From a virus: a DNA stretch of 64,000 nucleotides. The notes beneath the pieces are model-generated. The model did not search any database. It saw nothing but the letters and a program-made list of their open reading frames with translations, and had not been told where the DNA came from. This document shows positions 23,852 through 32,476 of the stretch, piece by piece (position 1 is the first letter of the stretch; each line of letters opens with the position of its first letter). The stretch lies in IMG/VR virus record IMGVR_UViG_3300010885_039075, positions 1 through 64,000 of that record; one strand, given 5' to 3'. The translations under genes were made by a program, and so were the position numbers.

Positions 23852-24136
23852 ATGGAAAAACTTTCAACTATTCAACAAATCAACCAGTCCATTATGTTTG
23901 GCACTTGGTCTGACACAGAACTTAATAGCATGATTGATGCTATCAAATGGAATCGCGCCCAACTACAGAAACAAGTTAAGCGAAGCATTTCGTTGGGACA
24001 GGCTGTTAAGTTTACCAGCAACCGCAATGGTATAACTTATAAAGGCACAGTTCGTAAGATTGCTGTCAAGTTTATCACAGTTGACACGGGTTCAGTGTTG
24101 TTCCGAGTTCCTGCTAATATGTTAGAGGTTGTATGA
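23852..24136 (+). CDS. Unknown early protein, SH3-like C-terminal half
   Basis: 94 residues: a helical front, then strands (AVKFTSNRNGITYKGTVRKIAVKFITVD) that read like a small barrel. ATGA-type overlap with the next gene. Confidence 0.65.
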   Translation: MEKLSTIQQINQSIMFGTWSDTELNSMIDAIKWNRAQLQKQVKRSISLGQAVKFTSNRNGITYKGTVRKIAVKFITVDTGSVLFRVPANMLEVV

Positions 24137-24348
24137 ACGAACGAATTAGAGAACTTGCTGAACAGGCTGGATTCTTAAACAAAGATGAAGAATCTATCGA
24201 ATATTTCGCCGAGTTATTGTTTAATGAAATTGCTAATACGGCTGTAGTTAGCGACGGAATGTTTAACGGAAACGAGCGTCGTTTATCTGTGGAACTACGG
24301 TTAGGTGATATGGTTAAGAAAATTTCAGTTTTCGGAGTTGAAGAATGA
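24133..24348 (+). CDS. Tandem duplicate A (MNERIRELAEQAG)
   Basis: 71 residues. It shares the first 13 residues (one change) and FAELLFNE with the next gene, so the two are a recent tandem duplication. The C-terminal half has diverged. Unknown role. Confidence 0.65.
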   Translation: MNERIRELAEQAGFLNKDEESIEYFAELLFNEIANTAVVSDGMFNGNERRLSVELRLGDMVKKISVFGVEE

Positions 24349-24557
24349 ACGAGAAGATTAGAGAACTTGCTGAACAGGCTGGCCCTAACACAGAGGAAGA
24401 ATTAAATGATGACCGCACAAACATTTATGTGATTGATGTGGAAAAGTTCGCCGAGTTGATTGTGCGGGAATGTGCTGAGTTGTTTGATAAAAATGAACAG
24501 TCAGAATTGGGATATCGTATTGGCGACAGAATTTATAAACATTTCGGAGTTGAATAA
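24345..24557 (+). CDS. Tandem duplicate B (MNEKIRELAEQAG)
   Basis: 70 residues, paralogue of 24133-24348. It ends FGVE like its partner (FGVEE). ATGA overlaps on both sides. Confidence 0.65.
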   Translation: MNEKIRELAEQAGPNTEEELNDDRTNIYVIDVEKFAELIVRECAELFDKNEQSELGYRIGDRIYKHFGVE

Positions 24558-24808
24558 TGATATTTGATTTTTTTAAAAAACGCGACTACTCTAATGTAGT
24601 TCAATTTCCTGAGAAGGTGTCTTCTCCTTATAGTGAGTCACCGAAACAGAGCATACCCGAAGCTATGTATAGTATTGGACCCACTGCTGAGAACACACAC
24701 ATGGTTTTCAAGATGGGTTACAGTACACTTACCATGAATAAACAAGGTTGCCAAGACTTGATTGACCAACTTGAATTTTTTAAAAATCAATTAAAGGATG
24801 AAGAATGA
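24557..24808 (+). CDS. Unknown early protein
   Basis: 83 residues with MVFKMGYSTLTMNKQGCQDLIDQLEFF near the end, a strand followed by a helix. Coupled in the operon. No family recognised. Confidence 0.62.
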   Translation: MIFDFFKKRDYSNVVQFPEKVSSPYSESPKQSIPEAMYSIGPTAENTHMVFKMGYSTLTMNKQGCQDLIDQLEFFKNQLKDEE

Positions 24809-24999
24809 GCTTCGAAGTATACATCAAAAACATTCAAGATACTATGCGGGCCAAACCTACAAGTATGTTAAAAGAAGAATTTGAACTTTATAAAAGTTTG
24901 TTGAGCAGTGGAACCAATGATGAAATTTATAAAGAATGCCTTGCAGTAGAATTAGATCGCAGGGATAACTTTGTTTTTGATTTAAAGTCTATTAAATAA
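24805..24999 (+). CDS. Unknown early protein
   Basis: 64 residues, helical, charged. ATGA overlap with the previous gene. Confidence 0.6.
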   Translation: MSFEVYIKNIQDTMRAKPTSMLKEEFELYKSLLSSGTNDEIYKECLAVELDRRDNFVFDLKSIK

Positions 25000-25003
25000 T
25001 ATT

Positions 25004-25261
25004 ATGAAAAATTTATTTGGTTATATATCGTGGGTATGGCGTAATTGGGAACTATGGCAACGTAGTTTTATTATTGCCATGATCCTAAATGTCGTTAGTC
25101 TTGCTTTAAACAAACCTTATGATATAATTGCCTGTGCTGTTGGTTGGACTATTATCTTTTTCTGGTTAGGTAAATGGTGGATAGTAGATGTCCTTATGAA
25201 GAATTATAAAGAATATAAAAAACAGCGTGATGGTCTGTTTGATACAATTAAAGGAAATTAA
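25004..25261 (+). CDS. Membrane protein before clpP
   Basis: 85 residues with two hydrophobic helices (FIIAMILNVVSLAL, DIIACAVGWTIIFFWLG) and a basic C-terminal tail. The stop abuts the clpP start. Confidence 0.65.
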   Translation: MKNLFGYISWVWRNWELWQRSFIIAMILNVVSLALNKPYDIIACAVGWTIIFFWLGKWWIVDVLMKNYKEYKKQRDGLFDTIKGN

Positions 25262-25849
25262 ATGAGTTTGGTACCAATGGTTTTGGAACGCACCGGCAAT
25301 GGTGAACGTGCCATGGATTTGTATAGTCGTTTAATGCGTGACCGCGTTATTCTACTAGAAGGCGAAGTGCATGATCAAATGGCTAACTTGATTGTTGGTC
25401 AACTTCTTTTCTTGGAGAGTGAAGATGCTGGCAGAGATATTACAATGTTTATTAATAGCCCAGGTGGTAGTGTCACAGCCGGTATGGCCATATATGATAC
25501 AATGCAGTTTATCCGACCAGATGTATCCACCTATGTTATGGGGCAGGCCTGCTCGATGGGTAGTTTACTTGCCCAAGCAGGAGCGGCGGGAAAACGATTT
25601 ATCCTTCCCAACGCAAGACACATGATTCATCAACCCAGCGGTGGCGCCGGCGGTCAAGCCACTGACATGGAAATTCATGTTCGAGAAATTCTTGAAATGA
25701 AAAAAAATCTCACACAAATTTACGTTAATCATAATAGTGTGGGCAAGACCTTCGATGAGCTCAAAGCAGACATGGAGCGTGATTATTTTATGAATGCAGA
25801 TCAAGCTGTGGCATATGGTTTGGCTGACCAAGTTATTGCAAAAAGGTAA
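25262..25849 (+). CDS. clpP: ClpP serine protease
   Basis: 195 residues, the length of mature ClpP plus a short start. The catalytic triad is S98 (QACSMGS), H123 (MIHQPSGG) and D174 (ERDYF). The oxyanion loop NSPGGSV is intact. It forms the double-heptamer chamber and works with ClpX; phage clpX carries the IGF docking loop. It lies in an early operon, away from clpX at 9487, so the two may be made at different times or both throughout. Confidence 0.97.
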   Translation: MSLVPMVLERTGNGERAMDLYSRLMRDRVILLEGEVHDQMANLIVGQLLFLESEDAGRDITMFINSPGGSVTAGMAIYDTMQFIRPDVSTYVMGQACSMGSLLAQAGAAGKRFILPNARHMIHQPSGGAGGQATDMEIHVREILEMKKNLTQIYVNHNSVGKTFDELKADMERDYFMNADQAVAYGLADQVIAKR

Positions 25850-25850
25850 T

Positions 25851-26165
25851 ATGACAGAATTTTTAGATTTCTTACTATATGCTTTTATCGGTTGGTTGAT
25901 AGGCAGGATTTTGATGTCATTTGTAATGAAGTTTCTCGAGTATCGTCACGAAGAACTGAATAAAGAAATAGAAAAAGTTGTAAAGCACTTTATTTTTGTT
26001 AAGCCGGAAAAACATGGAGATATGATCTACCTCTTCGAGGCTGACACCGATATGTTTGTAGCACAGGGCCGTAACATAGAAGAACTTAAACAGCATTGTG
26101 TTAAACGTTTTCCAGACCGTAATATTGTAATGTCTAAAGAGTTTGCCGAGGAATATAAAATATAA
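25851..26165 (+). CDS. Single-pass membrane protein
   Basis: 104 residues from ATG 25851, 1 nt after the clpP stop. The N-terminal helix FLLYAFIGWLIGRILMSF is followed by a soluble alpha/beta domain (HFIFVKPEKHGDMIYLFE). Position directly after clpP is the only hint of a partner role. Confidence 0.65.
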   Translation: MTEFLDFLLYAFIGWLIGRILMSFVMKFLEYRHEELNKEIEKVVKHFIFVKPEKHGDMIYLFEADTDMFVAQGRNIEELKQHCVKRFPDRNIVMSKEFAEEYKI

Positions 26166-26211
26166 TGTATGCCATCACCTGCGTGGGTATCATTGATTAT
26201 TTAGGAATAGA

Positions 26212-26658
26212 ATGAAATTTTATCTTGCTTATGGAATGAATACCAATTTAGGTAGTATGGCACGACGATGCCCTAATGCTGTGAGTTTGGGTAAGGTTTG
26301 GTTAGATGACCATATACTTACATTTAAAACACACGCCGATGCCGAGTATTATGAAAACGGAGCAATGGAATGTGCGCTGTGGGAAATTACAGAAATGTGC
26401 GAACGTAGTTTAGATTCCCTAGAAGGCTTTCCTTATTATTATGAAAAGAAAATGGTAGATGTTGTCTATGAAGGCGCCGTAATTACTGCTATGATTTATT
26501 ATATGCGAGAATATTATCCACTTAGAACACCAGATCAATATTATTTGAATACATTGTTACAGGGATATCATCAGCACGATATGGATAAAAATGAAATATA
26601 TCGAGCATATGAGGAAACATTAAATCTTGACATAATTGACATAAAAGAGTATAATTAG
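26212..26658 (+). CDS. Gamma-glutamylcyclotransferase-like (GGCT/AIG2 fold)
   Basis: 148 residues. The YLAYGMNTN start, MARRCPNA and LWEITEMCERSLDSLEGFPYYYEK match the family, with the catalytic Glu probably in the SLEGFP region. The family releases 5-oxoproline from gamma-glutamyl peptides. The phage substrate is unknown. Confidence 0.75.
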   Translation: MKFYLAYGMNTNLGSMARRCPNAVSLGKVWLDDHILTFKTHADAEYYENGAMECALWEITEMCERSLDSLEGFPYYYEKKMVDVVYEGAVITAMIYYMREYYPLRTPDQYYLNTLLQGYHQHDMDKNEIYRAYEETLNLDIIDIKEYN

Positions 26659-26661
26659 ACC

Positions 26662-27003
26662 ATGAAAGAAAAATTACGTATTCGCATTGCTAGGTGGTTG
26701 GCAAATTCTGCCACCCATCAAGAAGACGATGGAAATCATTATGTATCAACGGACTATTCTATGCATAAAAATGCTGTATTAGCTTCTAGCTCAATGTCAA
26801 GGAATTCTCAAATTCTAGGCGGTGATAGACAACAGGTTAATTTTACTGTACATACTGCCACCGGCGGCTATGTAGTAGAAAGCAGTTTCTACGATGAAAA
26901 ACATGATCGCCATAATCGAAACCTTACCATTATTACCAGTCAAGAAGATTTTGCCGAAGAACTCGGTAAAGCAGTCTTCATGGATTTGATAAGAAATCGG
27001 TAA
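26662..27003 (+). CDS. Unknown early protein
   Basis: 113 residues with a basic start (KEKLRIRIARWLA) and a beta-rich middle. Last gene before the promoter at 27013. No family recognised. Confidence 0.62.
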   Translation: MKEKLRIRIARWLANSATHQEDDGNHYVSTDYSMHKNAVLASSSMSRNSQILGGDRQQVNFTVHTATGGYVVESSFYDEKHDRHNRNLTIITSQEDFAEELGKAVFMDLIRNR

Positions 27004-27042
27004 ATTTAAGTGTTGACAGCTCACTTAAATCTGTGTTATAAT
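27004..27042 (+). promoter_or_regulatory. Early promoter with dyad across the -35
   Basis: TTGACA (27013-27018), 18-nt spacer, TATAAT (27037-27042). The 9-bp inverted repeat ATTTAAGTG / CACTTAAAT (27004-27012, 27022-27030) places the -35 in its loop, an operator-like layout. Confidence 0.8.
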
Positions 27043-27076
27043 CTAGCTGTATTTTCAACTTTAAAAGGTAATTAAA

Positions 27077-27253
27077 ATGTCAGGAACTACTTGGACTGTT
27101 ACTTGTGGTAAATTTCGTAAAACTTTTCAAGACTTCCAAGCCGCTAAGGCTGAAGCTGAGAAAGAGAGTTGGTTGCAAGACCGCTCTGCGGAAATTAAAA
27201 CTAACCAAGGTAAGGTAAAACGTGTACGCCTACAACAACCAGAAGCTCGATAA
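27077..27253 (+). CDS. 58-residue basic protein
   Basis: MSGTTWTVTCGKFRKTFQDF..., Lys/Arg/Gln-rich, ending VKRVRLQQPEAR. Good AAAAGG site, and the stop overlaps the next ATG. Possibly nucleic-acid binding by charge. Confidence 0.6.
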   Translation: MSGTTWTVTCGKFRKTFQDFQAAKAEAEKESWLQDRSAEIKTNQGKVKRVRLQQPEAR

Positions 27254-27477
27254 TGGGTTTTAAAAAGTCTTGGGATCCGGCCCATATTATGAGTCAGTTA
27301 AGAACTATGGCCATGGAATGTGCAAGTCCATACAATGATGGTTTCACTGCCCATAATATCAAAAAAGACTTAGTTGAAATAAAATTCTTTTTAGAAGATG
27401 CCTTGGAAAGATGCCCGCAATTTGCAGGTGAAGAAGAGTGGTATCATAAACGTTTGATAGAAAAAATTAAACAATGA
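27253..27477 (+). CDS. Conserved small phage protein
   Basis: 74 residues, helical, with SPYNDGFTAHNIKKDLVEIKFF. The type recurs in T4-like aquatic phages; no role known. ATGA overlap with the phosphoesterase. Confidence 0.68.
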   Translation: MGFKKSWDPAHIMSQLRTMAMECASPYNDGFTAHNIKKDLVEIKFFLEDALERCPQFAGEEEWYHKRLIEKIKQ

Positions 27478-28328
27478 AAATAAAACTAGTCAGTGACCTA
27501 CACTTAGAGTTCAGTGACATAAACATTCAAAACGATCAAGACTATGATGTACTGATTCTCGGTGGCGACATTATGGTTGCCCAGGATCTACACGACCATC
27601 CTGAGATGGACTATGGCATGTACACTAACATCAACTTGGAGAGCCTTGGACGTAGACAACGTAAAGCACAGGCCTACAGAGACTTTTTGAAGCGTTGTAG
27701 TTTTCAGTTCCCGCATGTTATCTACATCATGGGCAATCACGAATTCTATCACGGTAAGTTTTACGGTGCTATCGATTACATGCGTGAAGAATGTGCCAAG
27801 TTTCCTAACGTCTACATGTTGGAACAAGACACTAAGATCATCGATGATGTTGTGTTTGTTGGCGGAACACTTTGGACTAACATGAACAAGCGTGATCCAC
27901 TTACCATGCATGCCATTGAAGGTATGATGAACGACTTTCGTATCATCCGCAACGATAAGAGAAACTATGCTACTATGAGTGCGTTGGATGTTGCTATTCG
28001 TCACGACAAGACTCTTGCCTACATCAAACTGATTGTACAGGAACACAAGGATAAGAAGTGTGTAGTAGTTGGGCATCACACACCAAGTTTGCAAAGTATG
28101 CATCCAATGTATGCACATGATACTTTGATGAATGGTGGATACCACAGTGATCTAAGTGAGTTCATTTTGGATCACCCACAGATTGTGCTATGGACACATG
28201 GACACACTCATCATCCGTTTGATTACATGATCGGCGAGACAAGAGTTGTATGTAACCCACGTGGTTACGAAAGTGATGGCTACAGTGAAAACAGTGGCTG
28301 GAACCCAAATATTTTAATTGAAATTTAA
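27474..28328 (+). CDS. Calcineurin-like metallophosphoesterase
   Basis: 284 residues. Metal motifs in order: SDLHLE (7-12), LGGDI (about 29-33), MGNHEFYH (about 86-93), VVGHHTP (about 197-203) and THGHTHHP (about 239-246). Family members cleave phosphoesters of nucleotides, proteins or nucleic acids. A shorter paralogue is at 42976. Confidence 0.9.
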   Translation: MKIKLVSDLHLEFSDINIQNDQDYDVLILGGDIMVAQDLHDHPEMDYGMYTNINLESLGRRQRKAQAYRDFLKRCSFQFPHVIYIMGNHEFYHGKFYGAIDYMREECAKFPNVYMLEQDTKIIDDVVFVGGTLWTNMNKRDPLTMHAIEGMMNDFRIIRNDKRNYATMSALDVAIRHDKTLAYIKLIVQEHKDKKCVVVGHHTPSLQSMHPMYAHDTLMNGGYHSDLSEFILDHPQIVLWTHGHTHHPFDYMIGETRVVCNPRGYESDGYSENSGWNPNILIEI

Positions 28329-28337
28329 GGATATAAA

Positions 28338-28874
28338 ATGATTACGATGAAAGAATGGATGGAATTGGTTGACTATAAGATTACTGAGGGTAGTGATTAT
28401 GGTTGGAGTTGCTATGGACCCAATGCCTACTGCTTGGATTCGTGGAATGGTGTCCACGGCGCAGATGGATATAGTTTCAGTATCATATTCAGTACCAAGA
28501 CACAAAAGGTCTACGAAGTTACTGTGTGTGACTATACCAATGATCGTGCTTATCGTATGATAGCTGAAAACAAACGTAAGAAGCATAAGGAAGAAGCGTT
28601 CTTGCGCGATGTTAATTTGAATGAAGCATGGGACGATGTTGAGTATACAGATTTGGAAGTTGACGATGACTTTATTCAAAAGTGCCTAGCTATTTCTGCA
28701 GGCGAGGATTATGACACTAGGGTATCGATGCCTTTGGAGTTAGATGATCCAACTCTGTTTCAGTTTATGAAAATTGCCCATGAGCGAGATATTACATTAA
28801 ACCAATTGGTAGAAGAAGCTCTGCGGGACGCTATTAAATTAGCCAATGGTTCGGAAAAATTCGCCGAAAATTGA
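28338..28874 (+). CDS. Unknown protein with RHH-like C terminus
   Basis: 178 residues. The N-terminal half is Trp/Tyr-rich (YGWSCYGPNAYCLDSWNG). Near the end, VSMPLELDD then a helix and EEALRDAIK reads as a ribbon-helix-helix, a DNA-binding dimer fold. Function unknown. Confidence 0.65.
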   Translation: MITMKEWMELVDYKITEGSDYGWSCYGPNAYCLDSWNGVHGADGYSFSIIFSTKTQKVYEVTVCDYTNDRAYRMIAENKRKKHKEEAFLRDVNLNEAWDDVEYTDLEVDDDFIQKCLAISAGEDYDTRVSMPLELDDPTLFQFMKIAHERDITLNQLVEEALRDAIKLANGSEKFAEN

Positions 28875-28899
28875 CACAAAATCCTGTTGATGCTATACT
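28871..28899 (+). promoter_or_regulatory. Early promoter
   Basis: TTGACA (28871-28876), 17-nt spacer, TATACT (28894-28899). The -10 sits in the dyad ATGCT...AGCAT. It overlaps the stop of the previous gene. Confidence 0.8.
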
Positions 28900-28921
28900 A
28901 TAAGCATAGTAAAGGAAAGAT

Positions 28922-29248
28922 ATGGAAGCCCTGCAAGAAACTACCAAGTGGAAAGACACGCCCACTCAGTCGAACCACATCTATTTGTTTGATGGTTCAA
29001 AGGCCGTTGCTTATATTAAGTTTGGTCAAGGTGAACCATTTTACTTTAAAACTCCCCTGACGCTGGACAAGCGCGGCCGCTCCTTTACAAAAGCAGATAA
29101 TCATTTATTCAAAATAAAAGTTAAAAGCAACCTAGTCGAAATAAAAGGTAGTAAAGGCAACAGTTACTTTGTCGACGCCGAAACCAAGACCTGCACCTGC
29201 CCTGGTTTTACTTTTCGTGGTGCTTGTAAACATGTCAAGGAGATCTAA
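28922..29248 (+). CDS. SWIM zinc-finger protein
   Basis: 108 residues. TCTCPGFTFRGACKH fits the SWIM motif CxCx(n)CxH at the C terminus. The front is beta-rich. SWIM fingers bind DNA or proteins. Coupled to the next gene through AAGGAG at its end. Confidence 0.78.
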   Translation: MEALQETTKWKDTPTQSNHIYLFDGSKAVAYIKFGQGEPFYFKTPLTLDKRGRSFTKADNHLFKIKVKSNLVEIKGSKGNSYFVDAETKTCTCPGFTFRGACKHVKEI

Positions 29249-29249
29249 G

Positions 29250-29588
29250 ATGTCAAAACGTTTTTTATTTGGCGCAGTAGTGTTGTCATTGTCAGCGGTC
29301 GCACAGGCCCAAAGTTGGCTAGCACCGTCAATAATCGGCGGAGTTATCGGCTACGAAATTGGAAAAAATCGACAGCCGCAGATAATGGTCCAACCAGCAC
29401 CTAGCTCCTCGATGGTATATCAACAACAAGTTGTTTCTGCTCCGGTAAGATCTTGTTATGTTGACCAATACATCTATCAATCTAGGATTGATAATTGCTG
29501 GCATACATTTGGTGGAGATTGGCAACATAGGCAGGCCTGTTTTTATCAAGCAGAGCAATTAGCCACTGTTTGTCAAGTGCAAAAATAA
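29250..29588 (+). CDS. Small secreted periplasmic protein
   Basis: 112 residues from ATG 29250. A Sec signal peptide (FLFGAVVLSLSAVAQA) with a cut after about residue 21, then an IIGGVIGYEIGKN glycine-zipper-like segment and a Cys-rich tail (four Cys). Probably disulfide-bonded in the periplasm. Could act on the envelope; unproven. Confidence 0.7.
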   Translation: MSKRFLFGAVVLSLSAVAQAQSWLAPSIIGGVIGYEIGKNRQPQIMVQPAPSSSMVYQQQVVSAPVRSCYVDQYIYQSRIDNCWHTFGGDWQHRQACFYQAEQLATVCQVQK

Positions 29589-29607
29589 GATAACTACTCT
29601 TAAATAT

Positions 29608-29633
29608 AAAGGACACGTAAGTGTCCTTTTTTA
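29608..29633 (+). terminator. Rho-independent terminator
   Basis: AAAGGACAC-GTAA-GTGTCCTTT (29608-29629) followed by T-run. Confidence 0.9.
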
Positions 29634-29644
29634 TTGGAGACAAA

Positions 29645-30268
29645 ATGGATACCGGAATAAGATACTTTGTAATCGATCCTATAGAGGATTGTATTTTAAC
29701 ATCAACTCGAGATTACAGAGTCGCTCAAGCCACAGCCATTGGAATTCTAGACTCCAAAGTTGAAACATTAAGTGACAATTCAATAAAATTTCAATCAGCA
29801 GTTATTTGGAGTAGAGATAATTGGAGAAAATTTGATGAAGTTAGTATAAGACTCAATGATGGCAGTCCTACAGTTATACCAGACGACCAACTATCCCTTG
29901 ATTATAAAAAAAGAAAATCATTGGCAGTTGGAAGAAAAGGAATGTTTACATTTTTATATCTTGTTGCAGATGCTACCCTTTACGGATACTTCCAAGATAA
30001 TTTTATAAATCAAGAAGCGGTTCATGTATTAGAAGAAGCATTGACTAATGAAAACATGCTAATCGAATATGCATCTTGTGTTAGCTTGCCTGTAGCTGAT
30101 GCGGAAAAAGAAATTAGACTTAAAGTAGAAAGTAGAAAGTACTCTATTCTTAAAACACAAGGACATGTGGATAGTTTAATAAAAGAAATTAACGCGGCCA
30201 ACACTCGTGAAGATATACTAAAAATGGTTGAACAAATTAGGTTTAGACTAATGGGAAGAGCATCTTGA
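29645..30268 (+). CDS. Helical partner of PP-loop protein (cassette 1)
   Basis: 207 residues from ATG 29645 (GGAG site). A beta-like start with FVIDPIED, then a long helical C-terminal half. Its stop overlaps the TTG start of the PP-loop gene. The same order and overlap recur at 48661-49209, where the partner starts with LIINPDN and is also helical at the end. The two partners look distantly related. Role unknown, but tied to the PP-loop enzyme. Confidence 0.65.
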   Translation: MDTGIRYFVIDPIEDCILTSTRDYRVAQATAIGILDSKVETLSDNSIKFQSAVIWSRDNWRKFDEVSIRLNDGSPTVIPDDQLSLDYKKRKSLAVGRKGMFTFLYLVADATLYGYFQDNFINQEAVHVLEEALTNENMLIEYASCVSLPVADAEKEIRLKVESRKYSILKTQGHVDSLIKEINAANTREDILKMVEQIRFRLMGRAS

Positions 30269-31389
30269 AAAAAATATTAATGTACGATACTATGTATGTC
30301 TTAATGCAGGACAAACAGATCGGTAAAAACGATGTCACTGATTTTTTAGAATTATTCGGTAAAAAATTCACTGATAATTTTACCTGTATTGGAGATAGAT
30401 CTGGTGCAGTAAAATTTCCTTTTGAAATTTATATTCCAGATGAGTGTAAATTACCCGCGTATATTGACACTAACATAACCTATGAAGAAGCCGCTATGAG
30501 TCGTGTAAAGGACTTGGTAAATCAAAGCGAAGATAAAAAAATAAATTTAATGTACAGCGGTGGCATAGACAGTAGTGTGATGTTAACTAGTTTTATTAAC
30601 TATATGGGTATTGACCAAGCCAGTAAAAAATTAAACATCATGATGAGCAATGAATCAATAATTGAAAATCCTTGGATGTGGGAAAAATTTATTCGGCCAA
30701 ATTTTAATGTGGTTAACAGCAAAGAATTTGATTTGGCTACATTAAAAGCCGATACAATTTATATCAATGGCGAACTCAACGACCAACTGTACGGTAACAT
30801 GATCTTGTTAAAAGCAGTCAACGAACTGTCGCAGGTAACTGGTAAAGATTTATCCGACTTTATAGTTGACGAAGAATTTTTATATGATATGTTTACAAAA
30901 TATTCCGGTTTCTCTCCTAGATCTGCTAGAAAATGGGCTTCGGCTTTTATGAAATTAATGTCCACTTGTCCTTCAGAAGAAAAAACCTATTGGACCATGA
31001 CATGGTGGTATGGTTTCGCTTGTAAATGGGTGAACGTAAAATATAGAATACATACTTATAACAATATACAAGATAGAACGTATGCGTTATCTACCAGAGA
31101 AAATTACTCAGTTATTCCATTTTTTGACAGTATAGATTTTCAATTATGGTCAATGAACAATAAAGAACCTAAAAACTTGCAGACATTTGATACATACAAG
31201 TGGACTGCCAAACAGTATGTTTCGAAATTAATTGGGCAAGAATACATGGCAAAATTAAAGAAACTCAGTTTGGACAAAGTAATGGCATTGAAAAGAAGAA
31301 CCATAGCATTAGACAGTGATTTCATACTTTATAACGACATAGATGTTATGAGCTTTTATACAGCTGATAATGACTTTTTAGATAAATAA
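30265..31389 (+). CDS. PP-loop ATPase, asparagine-synthetase-like (1)
   Basis: 374 residues, start TTG in a TTGA overlap. NLMYSGGIDSSVML contains the SGGxDS pyrophosphatase loop (about 94-99) used to adenylate a carboxylate or amide. No N-terminal Cys-glutaminase domain exists, so ammonia or an amine must come from elsewhere. The later block FFDSIDFQLWSMNN is shared with 47627-48664. Substrate unknown. Confidence 0.8.
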   Translation: MKKILMYDTMYVLMQDKQIGKNDVTDFLELFGKKFTDNFTCIGDRSGAVKFPFEIYIPDECKLPAYIDTNITYEEAAMSRVKDLVNQSEDKKINLMYSGGIDSSVMLTSFINYMGIDQASKKLNIMMSNESIIENPWMWEKFIRPNFNVVNSKEFDLATLKADTIYINGELNDQLYGNMILLKAVNELSQVTGKDLSDFIVDEEFLYDMFTKYSGFSPRSARKWASAFMKLMSTCPSEEKTYWTMTWWYGFACKWVNVKYRIHTYNNIQDRTYALSTRENYSVIPFFDSIDFQLWSMNNKEPKNLQTFDTYKWTAKQYVSKLIGQEYMAKLKKLSLDKVMALKRRTIALDSDFILYNDIDVMSFYTADNDFLDK

Positions 31390-31417
31390 TTGTACTTAGA
31401 CCTTAAGGGGAAATAAA

Positions 31418-31723
31418 ATGAGCTTTCAAGTTAAAAATGTATTTACAAGACCAGATGCTTTTGTAGTGTTTCATATGTCTGTTGTTCCAGACGCTTATGT
31501 TCAACACGTACTAGAGACTTATAAAAATACTGGTAAAATCAGTGATATTGTAACAGAAGTTAGCCCAGACGGCTTATCATTGAACATTGTATGGACATGG
31601 ATATCTGAAGCTGAATTTAACACATTCAGCAATGATCCAGTCATCGTAGCACAACGCGAGTCTCGCAACGCATACAATGCCGCTAATGGTATCACTATGG
31701 TGCAGACAACTGCTACAGTTTGA
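31418..31723 (+). CDS. Unknown small protein
   Basis: 101 residues, strong AAGGGG site. The alternating pattern suggests a ferredoxin-like fold. It is followed by a promoter/terminator unit. No family recognised. Confidence 0.62.
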   Translation: MSFQVKNVFTRPDAFVVFHMSVVPDAYVQHVLETYKNTGKISDIVTEVSPDGLSLNIVWTWISEAEFNTFSNDPVIVAQRESRNAYNAANGITMVQTTATV

Positions 31724-31738
31724 TAAAATAGTCAATAA

Positions 31739-31800
31739 TTGACAGAAAATCCCCGTCGTGCTATAATACTTGTACTGTAGTTAACAAGCGGGGATTTTTT
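31739..31800 (+). promoter_or_regulatory. Consensus promoter nested in a terminator
   Basis: TTGACA (31739-31744), 17-nt spacer, TATAAT (31762-31767). AAAATCCCCG (31746-31755) pairs with CGGGGATTTT (31789-31798), followed by T. Read-through RNA from upstream forms the hairpin; RNA started at about 31774 has only the 3' arm. Confidence 0.85.
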
Positions 31801-31801
31801 A

Positions 31802-32467
31802 ATGCCTTCCAATCTTAAACAAACCACATATCCCATTGAACTTGCCTGGGCCGCTGTCTGTGGTGCAGATCGAGTCAATCTGCAAGAATATTACAATCAA
31901 AACTCATATTCTTCAACTCAATTTACTTTTAACAAAGTTATTGCCTACCAGCTTTTGGCTGAACCCGAATTGATTCAACCAGAAGACAAAGAATTTGGCG
32001 CTAAGTTAGCCGAACATTTTAAAGGCCTGCTTTTCCGAACCCTTACTGGCGGAACACAAAATGGTTTCTTGGATACCATTGCTAATATTGTGGCCAAAGA
32101 AGAAGTGTCAAAATTTGATGTGGCCTGCATGGCCGCATTGCCAAAAACATATCGTAAAGATCTAATCAAAGAAGCTAAAACCGAAAAGCAACAGACGCTG
32201 GCATCAACCAGCGAATATATCGGTGCTGTTGGCAGTAAACAGGAATTGGCAGTCGAACTTATTGACAGTATTTACAGTAGAAACTATAATATCTATATCA
32301 ATACTGCAACAGACGGAATGAATGTTATCAAATTTACCACAGCGCACGATGCCAGCGTTTTTCCTGTGGGAGAAAAAATTCGTGTCAAAGGCGCTGTTAA
32401 GAAACAAGAAATTAACAATCGCACTGGTGCCAAAGAAACTTGGCTGACCCGTGTTAAAAGAGTTTGA
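31802..32467 (+). CDS. Conserved phage protein, unknown
   Basis: 221 residues. A helical N-terminal two thirds and a C-terminal OB/SH3-like beta section (KFTTAHDASVFPVGEKIRVKGAVKK). Types like this occur in T4-like phages without known role. The start lies just after the nested terminator. Confidence 0.68.
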   Translation: MPSNLKQTTYPIELAWAAVCGADRVNLQEYYNQNSYSSTQFTFNKVIAYQLLAEPELIQPEDKEFGAKLAEHFKGLLFRTLTGGTQNGFLDTIANIVAKEEVSKFDVACMAALPKTYRKDLIKEAKTEKQQTLASTSEYIGAVGSKQELAVELIDSIYSRNYNIYINTATDGMNVIKFTTAHDASVFPVGEKIRVKGAVKKQEINNRTGAKETWLTRVKRV

Positions 32468-32476
32468 GGAATCGAT

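Noticed and set aside
26165-26215. 16-codon ORF between 25851-26165 and 26212-26658
   Set aside because: ATG and stop overlaps exist, but there is no ribosome site and the peptide has no feature; too weak to call.
27588-28145. 185-codon minus-strand frame
   Set aside because: Antisense to the metallophosphoesterase, whose metal motifs are clear.
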